Origin: Clostridiales bacterium
Lineage (GTDB): Bacteria > Bacillota > Clostridia > Christensenellales > Pumilibacteraceae
Assembly: GCA_022508445.1 (NCBI GenBank)
Contig: JAFLVG010000001.1
Location: 124,001-188,000 of the forward strand
Length of the DNA stretch: 64,000 nt
Reading direction: 5' to 3'
Below the pieces are notes generated by a model, which did not search any database, had not been told where the DNA came from, and was given only the letters and a program-made list of their open reading frames with translations. Shown in pieces: positions 1 through 7,228 of this stretch. The number at the start of each line of letters is the position of its first letter. Within the stretch, counting starts at the first letter, position 1. The position numbers and the translations under genes are program-made.

Positions 1-106
1 AAAGGACTTCGAGTAAATTTCTCCCACCCAAATCGTTTAGCCCAAGCACGAAGTGCGTAGCGAAGAAATCCGGGCGACAACCGCATTTTTTAAAATACGA
101 ATTAAA

Positions 107-143
107 AATAAGCCATATTTCATTTCACGAAATATGGCTTATT
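107..143. terminator. Bidirectional intrinsic terminator
   Basis: A perfect 15-bp stem (arms 107-121 and 129-143) with a 7-base loop is flanked by A-rich sequence on the left and T-rich sequence on the right, so it can end transcription on both strands. It lies about 35 bases past the stop codon of the SIMPL gene and is its likely terminator. The stretch 1-106 before it holds no gene; it contains a repeat-like string (about 50-80, ending in GAAATCCGGGCGA) that recurs near 12880. Confidence 0.8.
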
Positions 144-179
144 TTGTTAAAACGTTTTTCGATATGAACCGAAACAATC

Positions 180-764
180 TTAATCAATCGCCCAGGCGCA
201 TGTAACAGTTTCGGACAGAGTTATCTGTTCGGGTTCGGCGGCACGGTCTTGAAGCGAAATCGCGCGTAGCATCATGGGCGCGGCGCTGTCAGAGCTGTAA
301 TCAACCTTGCAAAGCGAGCCGAGCTGTACGCTCGCCGCCTCCGCTATCACACTCGCGCTCTCATGTGCGGCTTTTACAGCTTCTTTCAGCAATTCCCTGC
401 GCTCGCCGTTGTCTTTATAAGTGAACGACACGCGCCACTCGACTGCAAGCGACGAGAGTATCTCGAACGCCTTGTCGAGAATGTCGCGCGCAAAATCGAA
501 CTGCACCGAATACGCTTGCACCGCGCGGTATCCGACTATTTTTTTGTCGGCATGAACGGTCGTTACATTCATGCCGCAATCGGACAGAGCCGCGCCGCTC
601 AACTTGGAAAACTCACCGACGACCGCCGCAGAGCCGCTCGCCGCCGCGTCAACGGCGTTAGCGTATTTCTTGCCTTCGCCCGACACGCTTATCGAGATTG
701 CAACTCTATTGGCGGCAACGCGCTTTGTCGCAGTCTTTGTAACCGAAATAACCTTTTGTTCCAT
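180..764 (-). CDS. SIMPL-domain (DUF541) protein
   Basis: 194 residues matching the SIMPL/DUF541 fold, a family found in bacterial periplasmic or surface proteins and in the mammalian IRAK1-binding protein SIMPL; its biochemical role is not settled. The visible signature is the C-terminal half, where a run of alternating Ala-rich helix (about residues 125-150, ending in a QLGSLCKVDYSS segment) is followed by a short strand. Unlike many family members (about 220-240 residues with a signal peptide) this one begins directly with MEQKVISVTKTATKRV and has no signal peptide or membrane segment, so it should be cytoplasmic. AGGAGG lies 5 bases before the ATG. It stands alone, with its own terminator downstream, 48 bases from the methyltransferase gene. 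Confidence 0.75.
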   Translation of the reverse strand: MEQKVISVTKTATKRVAANRVAISISVSGEGKKYANAVDAAASGSAAVVGEFSKLSGAALSDCGMNVTTVHADKKIVGYRAVQAYSVQFDFARDILDKAFEILSSLAVEWRVSFTYKDNGERRELLKEAVKAAHESASVIAEAASVQLGSLCKVDYSSDSAAPMMLRAISLQDRAAEPEQITLSETVTCAWAID

Positions 765-811
765 AAATTCCTCCTAAATATATAGGTAATTTCTCCGCAC
801 GTTTCGCGCGG

Positions 812-2092
812 CTAATTAACACGTAAAAACTTACTGTATTTGTTTTTCAAAACATTTGTGCCGTCGCCCGACGGTGCGGACTTTACAAGCCCCAATGCGT
901 ATCCGCTTATGGTAGCAATCAGATTGCCGCGCGGCGCGGAAATTTTCAATTCCGTTCCTCTGATGTATTCGTTCGCATGCTCGCCTATCTCGACCGAGCC
1001 GAACAAACCAACCTCATCCTTTGAAAGCGCGTGAGTGAGCGCGTGCGACGGCTCTTTACCGCCCTCGTAAACGGGCGTGCCGACGCGTAGAACGTTCAGT
1101 CCGTCAAAAACGGGTACATCGAAATCGAGCACCGTACGACCGCCGATCTCCGCCACGTCAAGTTTCAAGCCGTTAAACACCGCTACGCCGCGTTTTTTTC
1201 GGGCGTGCGGCACATCGGAACAGCCACCGCCCGTCTTTTGCAGAACGCAGTAAAAATGCCCTTCGCCGTCGAAATTCATGGGGTACACTCGCCGAGCGTC
1301 GGAAAGCCCTATGCCGCGCTCCTCGCCGTTTCGGAGCGGTATTTCGACCGTTTCCATTCCGAGCTTTAACAAAAACTCGATATTATCCTCATTCTCCTCG
1401 CGCGCGAACGTGCAAGTGCTGTATAGCATGTATCCGCCCTGCCGCAAAAGCATGACCGCATCATTTAATATCGCGCGTTGCCGAGCCGCACAGCCCTCGA
1501 TTATTTCAGCAGAGTACGGCACGCTCTCGTACCGCATCATGCCGCCGCCACTGCACGGCGCGTCCACAATGAGCGTGTCGAAATACTCGTCGAACCCTGC
1601 GGCGCGGTAATCTGCGGCGGTGTTGCGCGTGACCACGGCATTTGAAATGCCCAGCCGCTCTATATTTTCGACGAGCGCGCGCGTGCGCTTATACTCTTTG
1701 TCGTTGCAAAAAATAACGCCGCCCTGCATGTATTCCGCGGCTTGCGTGGACTTGCCGCCTGGTGCGGCGCAAAGATCGAGAACGCGCTCGCCTATGTACG
1801 GTGAAAATGCCGCCACCGCGGCGCTCGCCGACGGCTCTTGCATGTAATAAAGCCCCGCGTGGTAAAGCGGATCGAGCGACGGCTTAACGTCACTGTAAAA
1901 AGAATTATGACACAGCTCGTTTTGAACGAGCCTGCCTTTGAAAATATCCTTAAAATCGGCAACGCTTATCTTGCGCGTATTGACTCGCAGTGCCTTGTGG
2001 CGCGGCTTATCCTCATACGCACCGATAAAGCTCTCATAGCGGTCGCCCAAGAGTCCGCGCATGTATTCGAAAAAGAAAGCCTCTCCGCTCAT
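812..2092 (-). CDS. RsmF/NSUN-type RNA (cytosine-5) methyltransferase
   Basis: 426 residues of the NOL1/NOP2/Sun family, which methylate cytosine C5 in rRNA or tRNA using S-adenosylmethionine. The SAM-binding motif LDLCAAPGGKS is at residues 105-115, the DAPCSG motif at 177-182 (Cys180) and the STCTF motif at 225-229 (Cys227, the expected nucleophile). The region after about residue 300 is a separate C-terminal RNA-binding domain of the RsmF/YebU kind, including a charged stretch with a PSHALTHALSKDE motif. It follows truA by 5 bases and is the last gene of the ecfA1-ecfA2-ecfT-truA transcription unit; in many Bacillota rplM-rpsI sit here instead, so the replacement keeps an RNA-modification theme with TruA. 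Exact target base cannot be told from sequence. Confidence 0.9.
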   Translation of the reverse strand: MSGEAFFFEYMRGLLGDRYESFIGAYEDKPRHKALRVNTRKISVADFKDIFKGRLVQNELCHNSFYSDVKPSLDPLYHAGLYYMQEPSASAAVAAFSPYIGERVLDLCAAPGGKSTQAAEYMQGGVIFCNDKEYKRTRALVENIERLGISNAVVTRNTAADYRAAGFDEYFDTLIVDAPCSGGGMMRYESVPYSAEIIEGCAARQRAILNDAVMLLRQGGYMLYSTCTFAREENEDNIEFLLKLGMETVEIPLRNGEERGIGLSDARRVYPMNFDGEGHFYCVLQKTGGGCSDVPHARKKRGVAVFNGLKLDVAEIGGRTVLDFDVPVFDGLNVLRVGTPVYEGGKEPSHALTHALSKDEVGLFGSVEIGEHANEYIRGTELKISAPRGNLIATISGYALGLVKSAPSGDGTNVLKNKYSKFLRVN

Positions 2093-2097
2093 CGAAC

Positions 2098-2826
2098 TTA
2101 ATCCCCGTACACAACGTCGTGAAGATAAAGGCCCGAGGCCGGCGCGATGTCTTTTGCATAACTGCGGTCGCGCTTTTCTATAAGTTCACGCATGTCCACA
2201 TTTTCGCCTTTGCCGACGCGCATAAGCTGTGCCACGATGATTCTGACCATATTGTACAAAAACCCATTCGCGGTGATATAAAAAGCGATAAACCTTCCGT
2301 TCACTTCGGCGCGCGCAGAGTATACTGTGCGGACAAAAGTTTTTGCGCCGCCGTTGGACGCCATAAACGTCGAAAAGTCGTGTTCGCCGACAATTGCTTG
2401 TGCGGCGGCGTTCACGGCGTCTACGTCGAAGCTATCGCCCACGTTCACCGCTCTGCCGTCGAGTACGGGGTAGACATCCCCCGTATACATCAAATACATA
2501 TATGTTTTGCGCTTTGCGCTCTTTCGCGCGTCAAACGAAGCGCTCGCCTCGCACGCAGACAGAACGCGCACCGTTTTCGGCAAATACGCATTGAGTCCGC
2601 CTACGACGTTGGAAATCGGAAGCGCCTTGGCGCTGTCGAAGTGCGCGACCTGCCCAAGCGCATGCACGCCTGCGTCCGTGCGCCCGGAGCCTACAACAGT
2701 TACTTTTTGTCCGAACAGATTTTTTGCGGCGCGCTCGACAGCGTCCTGAACGCTGTTGCCGCTCGGCTGGCTCTGCCAACCGCAAAAATCCGATCCGTCA
2801 TAACTCAAAACGATTTTATAGCGCAT
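2098..2826 (-). CDS. truA: tRNA pseudouridine(38-40) synthase TruA
   Basis: 242 residues when started at MRYKIVLSYDGSDF; an upstream in-frame start 8 codons earlier would lie inside ecfT and has no better ribosome site, so 2826 is preferred. TruA isomerises uridines 38-40 in the tRNA anticodon arm. The catalytic aspartate is Asp51 in the GRTDAGVHALGQ motif (48-59), and the N-terminal YDGSDFCGWQ motif is typical of the family. Length agrees with bacterial TruA (about 245-270). The start lies one base past the ecfT stop, so the two are translationally coupled, as is usual in Bacillota. Confidence 0.96.
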   Translation of the reverse strand: MRYKIVLSYDGSDFCGWQSQPSGNSVQDAVERAAKNLFGQKVTVVGSGRTDAGVHALGQVAHFDSAKALPISNVVGGLNAYLPKTVRVLSACEASASFDARKSAKRKTYMYLMYTGDVYPVLDGRAVNVGDSFDVDAVNAAAQAIVGEHDFSTFMASNGGAKTFVRTVYSARAEVNGRFIAFYITANGFLYNMVRIIVAQLMRVGKGENVDMRELIEKRDRSYAKDIAPASGLYLHDVVYGD

Positions 2827-2827
2827 A

Positions 2828-3667
2828 TCACAGCCCCAACACGGTAACAAAGCCCCAACCGAGCCAATTGTACTTCAAGAACAAAATGAACACAGTGACA
2901 GCGCACCAGAAAAGCAGTGCGAGAACGTCGCCGACGTGACAGCGCAGTTTTTTCATGCGCGTCCTGCCCTTTGCGCCTCTGTAACAGCGGCTGTCCATAG
3001 CGTCCGCAAGATCGTCCGCGCGCCTGAAACTCGACACAAAAAGAGGTATCAAAACGGGCAGCATGGCCTTTATCTTCTTGAAAGGATTGCGCGATTCGAA
3101 CGCCGCGCCGCGCGCCTTTTGAGCGTTCATTATTTTATCGGTTTCCTCGATAAGCGTCGGGATAAGCCGTAAAGCTATACTCATAATGAGCGCAAGCTCA
3201 TGCACGGGAAAACGTATTTTTTTGAGCGGCGACAGCAAACTCTCCAAGCCGTCGCACAGCTCCGTCGGCGTAGAAGTGAGCGTAAGGACCGTGGGCATCA
3301 TGACGAGGAGCAATAGCCGCCAAGCAAGCTTAATCGAGGCATATATGCCGTTTAAATATATGTGGAATATTCCCCATTCGGCGAGCGGCTTACTGCTTGT
3401 ATCCGAATAGAAAATCATCATGAGTAGTGTCGTGATTAAGACAATGACGATTATAATTTTCAAACCTTTTAGCACTTTGAGAAAAGGCACGCGCGAAAGC
3501 AATATCGTGACGAGTACGAAAACCGTCATTACGCCGAACGAAAAGAAGCTCTCGCAGAAAAACACCGTAACGATATACAGAATCAGTATCACGAGCTTAA
3601 ACCGCGGATCGGCGCGGTGTACTATCGAATTTGAGGGGTAGTACTGCCCTATCGTAACGTCACGCAT
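2828..3667 (-). CDS. ecfT: ECF transporter transmembrane protein EcfT
   Basis: 279 residues. EcfT is the membrane scaffold of the energy-coupling factor module that, with EcfA1 and EcfA2, powers uptake of vitamins and metals by exchangeable S components. Hydrophobic segments at about 25-60, 70-90, 110-135 and 245-270 match the family, and the cytoplasmic coupling helices carry the two short Ala-Arg-Gly-type motifs (AQKARGAAF near 185 and SRCYRGAKGRT near 225) that dock into the ATPases. Its start overlaps ecfA2 by 8 bases. No S-component gene is in the window, consistent with a shared (group II) module serving S components encoded elsewhere. Confidence 0.95.
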   Translation of the reverse strand: MRDVTIGQYYPSNSIVHRADPRFKLVILILYIVTVFFCESFFSFGVMTVFVLVTILLSRVPFLKVLKGLKIIIVIVLITTLLMMIFYSDTSSKPLAEWGIFHIYLNGIYASIKLAWRLLLLVMMPTVLTLTSTPTELCDGLESLLSPLKKIRFPVHELALIMSIALRLIPTLIEETDKIMNAQKARGAAFESRNPFKKIKAMLPVLIPLFVSSFRRADDLADAMDSRCYRGAKGRTRMKKLRCHVGDVLALLFWCAVTVFILFLKYNWLGWGFVTVLGL

Positions 3668-4514
3668 GTCCGCCGACCTTCATTAGTTCACGGACAAGCT
3701 CGTCCTCCGTGAGCACCGTTCTGTCTATGTCTATGCCGTTATTATAAAGCCTAACCGCAAGCTCTGTAACGAGCGGAAGTTCCACGCCGCATTTAAAGAG
3801 CAGTTCTTCCGATCCGAACAGCTCGCGCGGTGAAAAAACACCCATAACTCTTCCGCGGTTTAATACTGCTATCTTGTTGCAATACTCCGCGATCTCATCC
3901 ATATTGTGCGAAATCATGACGACAGTCGGACACATTTCTTTTGCATGCACGACAAGCTGCATGATATCGCGCTTGCCCACGGGATCGAGTCCTGCCGTCG
4001 GCTCGTCAAGCACGAGGATTTCGGGGCGCATGGCAAGAACGCCGGCGAGTGCCACTCTGCGCTTTTGTCCGCCCGACAACTCGAACGGCGAGCGCTGCGC
4101 GATTTCGTTGAAGTCAAGCCCTACAAGCTCTATCGCTTGCCTTGCGCGCTCCTTTTGCTCTTCGACAGGAAGTCCGAGATTTTTGGGACCGAACATGACG
4201 TCTTTTTCGACGGTATCGTCAAAGAGCTGATGCTCGGGATATTGAAACACCATGCCGACCTTGGCGCGCAATTTTTTGAGGTCGATTTTTTTCGCGGACA
4301 AATCAATATCGTCCACCAAAACGGTGCCGCTGTTTTTTTGCACTCTGGTCAGCGCATTGAAATGACTGACGAGAGTAGACTTACCTGCACCCGTACTGCC
4401 TATAATGCCGAAAAAATCACCAGTTTCTATTTGAAGATTTATGTCGTAAAGAGCCTGCGTCGTAAACGGCGTTTTGGGGCTGTACACGAACGACAAATTC
4501 TTGACGTCTATCAT
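3660..4514 (-). CDS. ecfA2: ECF transporter ATPase EcfA2
   Basis: 284-residue ABC ATPase. Walker A is GSTGAGKST (about 38-46), the Q-loop reads VFQYPEHQLF as expected for the A2 subunit, the signature is LSGGQ, Walker B is ILVLDEPTAGLD and the switch histidine is in MISHNMDE. It pairs with EcfA1 to form the asymmetric ATPase of the ECF module. The start overlaps the end of ecfA1 by 4 bases (ATGA) and its end overlaps ecfT, so expression of the three is coupled. Confidence 0.95.
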   Translation of the reverse strand: MIDVKNLSFVYSPKTPFTTQALYDINLQIETGDFFGIIGSTGAGKSTLVSHFNALTRVQKNSGTVLVDDIDLSAKKIDLKKLRAKVGMVFQYPEHQLFDDTVEKDVMFGPKNLGLPVEEQKERARQAIELVGLDFNEIAQRSPFELSGGQKRRVALAGVLAMRPEILVLDEPTAGLDPVGKRDIMQLVVHAKEMCPTVVMISHNMDEIAEYCNKIAVLNRGRVMGVFSPRELFGSEELLFKCGVELPLVTELAVRLYNNGIDIDRTVLTEDELVRELMKVGGHA

Positions 4515-5362
4515 GCGCCGCCCTCCTTTTTGCCGAGTGCGCCTTTTGCGGCCGCAACAAACTCGTCGACCGAAAGCGGACAGCCTATATCGATGCCGCC
4601 GGCTTTGAGTTTTTGCGCAACCCTAACGTAAACAGGCAAATCCAGCCCGGCGTGCGTAAATATTTCGGGAGATTGAAAAAGCTCCTTGCCACCGTTAGCC
4701 ACGACCGCGCCGCGCTCCAATATGATTATTCTGTCCGCTTCCGCGGCTTCCTCCATAAAGTGCGTAATCATGACGACCGCCATGTTCTCTTCGCGGTTGA
4801 GCTTTTTGACTACGTTCAAAACCTCTTTTCGCCCGTCGGGATCGAGCATTCCCGTAGCTTCGTCGAGAATCATCAGCTCGGGCTTGATTGCAAGCACGCC
4901 TGCGATAGCTACGCGTTGCTTTTGTCCGCCCGAAAGCCTGAACGGACCGCTCGTCGCATATTCGCGCATTCCCACGCAATCGAGCGCCCAATCCACGCGC
5001 TCGCGTATCTCATTCGGCGGAAGCCCGAGATTTTCAGGTCCGAACGCAACGTCGTCCTCTACAATGGTCGTCACCATTTGATTGTCCGGATTTTGAAACA
5101 CAACGCCGATTTTCTTACGAATGTCGTACAGCTTGGACTTATCGGCAGTATTCATTCCGTCCACGGTGACAGCGCCGCCGTCCGGAAGAAGCAAGCCGTT
5201 TGCGAGCCGCGCAAACGTTGACTTGCCCGAGCCGTTACATCCGACAAGCGCGACAAACTCTCCGCGCTCGACGGAAAGGCTGACAGCTCTCAACGCTTGT
5301 ATATAGTCGTTATCTCCGCTCGGATACGAATAATCGACGTTTGAAAATTCCAAAAACGGCAT
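4511..5362 (-). CDS. ecfA1: ECF transporter ATPase EcfA1
   Basis: 283-residue ABC ATPase, first gene of the ecfA1-ecfA2-ecfT-truA-methyltransferase unit. Walker A is GCNGSGKST, the Q-loop VFQNPDNQMV is typical of A1 subunits, the signature is LSGGQ, Walker B reads LMILDEATGMLD (Ala replacing the common Pro, as in many EcfA1) and the switch histidine is in MITHFMEE. The ATG at 5362 has only a weak GGGG run upstream, and the -10 box of a strong promoter ends 6 bases before it, so the mRNA is predicted to start at or next to the ATG (leaderless). Confidence 0.95.
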   Translation of the reverse strand: MPFLEFSNVDYSYPSGDNDYIQALRAVSLSVERGEFVALVGCNGSGKSTFARLANGLLLPDGGAVTVDGMNTADKSKLYDIRKKIGVVFQNPDNQMVTTIVEDDVAFGPENLGLPPNEIRERVDWALDCVGMREYATSGPFRLSGGQKQRVAIAGVLAIKPELMILDEATGMLDPDGRKEVLNVVKKLNREENMAVVMITHFMEEAAEADRIIILERGAVVANGGKELFQSPEIFTHAGLDLPVYVRVAQKLKAGGIDIGCPLSVDEFVAAAKGALGKKEGGA

Positions 5363-5368
5363 GCCCCA

Positions 5369-5397
5369 ATTGTAACACCTTTATTAAACTCTGTCAA
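5369..5397 (-). promoter_or_regulatory. Promoter of the ecfA1 operon (predicted leaderless)
   Basis: TTGACA (5397-5392), 17-base spacer, TACAAT (5374-5369) preceded by TGT, an extended -10. The start codon begins 7 bases past the -10 box, which is where transcription should begin. Seen directly; leaderless start is inferred. Confidence 0.85.
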
Positions 5398-5452
5398 ATA
5401 TTATGGAGTATCTGTGTAGCAAGAGCGCCCTCGGCACTCAAAAAAACAAAAG

Positions 5453-6052
5453 CTATACAGGCAATGCGGTGCGTCTTACAAGACTGTTAAAGCAGTATTC
5501 CGCCATTTCGTCCACGCTCTCTTTAAGCCCGTTTTCCAACCAATACGCTATGGCGTTTTGTATCCCGCCGCTCCAAATGATTCGACCGTACTTTTTGCTC
5601 GGAGTGAGAACGGAGCTGCTGTTTAGGACTATCTCGTTCAACAGAATAAGATATTTTTGGCTGAACCCCGACCTGAAAATGAGCTTCAAAATCTCGGCGC
5701 GCTCTTTCACGAGCGTAAAGAGCGTGACATACCATTTTAGCTCCGCCGTTTGCGCAAACGGTCCGCCCGCGTAAAAAATCATCTCTTTATTTAGCTCGTC
5801 CACGATGAGTTTGAGCACTTCGTCTTTGTCCGAAAAATTCCCGTAAAAGGCGGTGCGCGAAACCCCCGCCTTTTTGCAAAGCTCTGTTATCTTTATTGCG
5901 TCATACGGCTTTTGTTCCATGAGTGAAAGAAGCGCACCTTTGAGGCTTTCCTTGATGACCGCGTTTAGCTCGTCACTGTGACGTTTGAGGCCGGAAAGCT
6001 TGCCGTTCACGCAGATTACATTTTTTCCTTTTTTGTTCGTCGCGTTGTTCAT
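5453..6052 (-). CDS. TetR-family transcriptional regulator
   Basis: 199 residues. A helix-turn-helix of TetR type is at about 50-80 (ITELCKKAGVSRTAFYGNFS then DKDEVL), followed by an all-helical ligand or dimerisation region of the kind seen in small clostridial regulators (TetR_C_8-like). The roughly 30-residue basic N-terminal lead before the DNA-binding domain is longer than usual. GGAG lies 13-14 bases before the ATG, a loose spacing. The gene is divergent from degV (111 bases between start codons), which suggests it controls degV, itself, or both. Ligand unknown. Confidence 0.85.
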   Translation of the reverse strand: MNNATNKKGKNVICVNGKLSGLKRHSDELNAVIKESLKGALLSLMEQKPYDAIKITELCKKAGVSRTAFYGNFSDKDEVLKLIVDELNKEMIFYAGGPFAQTAELKWYVTLFTLVKERAEILKLIFRSGFSQKYLILLNEIVLNSSSVLTPSKKYGRIIWSGGIQNAIAYWLENGLKESVDEMAEYCFNSLVRRTALPV

Positions 6053-6099
6053 TAGATTGATTTTATTCTCCGTAATAGGTATAATAACGTAAAAGACAG

Positions 6100-6151
6100 T
6101 TGTATTTCACGTTGACATTATATTATAATTTACGTCGGCTGTCAATTGACA
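6100..6151 (+). promoter_or_regulatory. degV promoter with palindromic operator candidate
   Basis: TTGTAT (6100-6105), 18-base spacer, TATAAT (6124-6129). Just downstream is a perfect 12-bp palindrome TGTCAATTGACA (6140-6151), with a related GTTGACA at 6111-6117. Its place between the -10 box and the ribosome site of degV fits a repressor site for the divergent TetR regulator (inference). Confidence 0.55.
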
Positions 6152-6163
6152 ACAGGAGCTATC

Positions 6164-7027
6164 ATGACAAAAGATTACATAATTTTTATGGACGTGTCGG
6201 GCGACCTCGACAAGGAATTTGCGGCAAAGAACGATGTAAAGTTTGTGCCTATGGAATACACAATGAGCGGCGTAACGTACACGCTTACCGATATGGATGA
6301 CAGCGGGCATGCGGACTTTTATAAAAAGCTTCGCGGCAACAGCTCGGTCACTACGCAAATAACGCCGTATACATACGAAAAACTTTTCGAGCCCTATCTC
6401 GAACAAGGTCATTCGGTGCTTTATCTCTGCCTGTCGAGCGGACTGTCGTCCACTTTCGAATCGGCATGCACCGCCGCAAGCAATCTCAAAGAACGGCACC
6501 CGAACGCGACACTCTTCCCCATCGATTCGCTCGCGGCGACCGCCGGCATGGGCATCCTCGCCGAAATGATGGTCAAGAACAAGCAAAACGGCATGTCGGC
6601 GGAAGAAAACAAGAAGAGCGTGGAGGACGCACGCAACACAGTGTACACGAGCTGTTTTGTAGAAGATCTAATGCACCTTAAACGCGGCGGACGAATCGGC
6701 GCGGTGTCAGCGGTGTTCGGTTCGATGCTCGGAATTAAACCGATTATAAGAATAACGCCCAACGGCAAGCTCGAAAACTGCGACAAGCCGAAGGGTGAAC
6801 GCAAAGCGCTCGCAAAACTGTGCGAAAAGTACAGAGAATTGGCGGACATGAACTCGGAATACAACGTGTATGTCTGCCATGCCGACAATCTCGAAATGGC
6901 AAGATTTTTCGAGGAAGAACTCAAAGCGATTAACCCGAATATTACTATAAGCGAAAGAGGATTATCTCCCATAATCGGCACTCACCTGGGGCCCGGTTCT
7001 GTGCTTATAAGCTTCAAAAAGAAATAA
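6164..7027 (+). CDS. DegV-family fatty-acid-binding protein
   Basis: 287 residues when started at the ATG at 6164, which has AGGAG at 6154-6158; an in-frame TTG at 6146 lacks such a site. DegV/FakB proteins bind a fatty acid and present it to the kinase FakA for phosphorylation, feeding host or medium fatty acids into lipid synthesis. Visible family features are the N-terminal DVSGDL (usually DSxxDL), the SSGLSSTFESA lipid-binding loop, the DSLAATAGMG segment, the HLKRGGRIG motif and the C-terminal GTHLGPGS motif. No fakA/DAK gene is in the window. It ends at a terminator shared with the convergent lipoprotein gene. Confidence 0.92.
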   Translation: MTKDYIIFMDVSGDLDKEFAAKNDVKFVPMEYTMSGVTYTLTDMDDSGHADFYKKLRGNSSVTTQITPYTYEKLFEPYLEQGHSVLYLCLSSGLSSTFESACTAASNLKERHPNATLFPIDSLAATAGMGILAEMMVKNKQNGMSAEENKKSVEDARNTVYTSCFVEDLMHLKRGGRIGAVSAVFGSMLGIKPIIRITPNGKLENCDKPKGERKALAKLCEKYRELADMNSEYNVYVCHADNLEMARFFEEELKAINPNITISERGLSPIIGTHLGPGSVLISFKKK

Positions 7028-7042
7028 CAAACATCATATAGA

Positions 7043-7084
7043 CAAAACCCTCGCGGAAAATTTGAGTTCTGCGGGGGTTTTTTA
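7043..7084. terminator. Intrinsic terminator after degV
   Basis: AAACCC-TCGC and GCGG-GGGTTT arms with G-T pairs around an AT-rich loop, followed by six T. It ends degV and, by its A-run on the left, may also serve the convergent lipoprotein gene. The remaining 7085-7228 shows nothing recognisable. Confidence 0.75.
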
Positions 7085-7228
7085 TTGAAAATTTTTATAT
7101 GCGCAAATGCGAATATGACCGATTGTGCGAAAGACCGAAACCGTATCGCATTTTTCTGCGGATTTATTCATGTTCGCCGACTTTCTTAATCAGCAGCCTG
7201 AAATCCAATGCAAAATGATCGATAGTTC

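Noticed and set aside
2828..5362. Dedicated cobalt or biotin ECF transporter
   Set aside because: No CbiM/N or S component is adjacent and the truA linkage marks the shared housekeeping ECF module.
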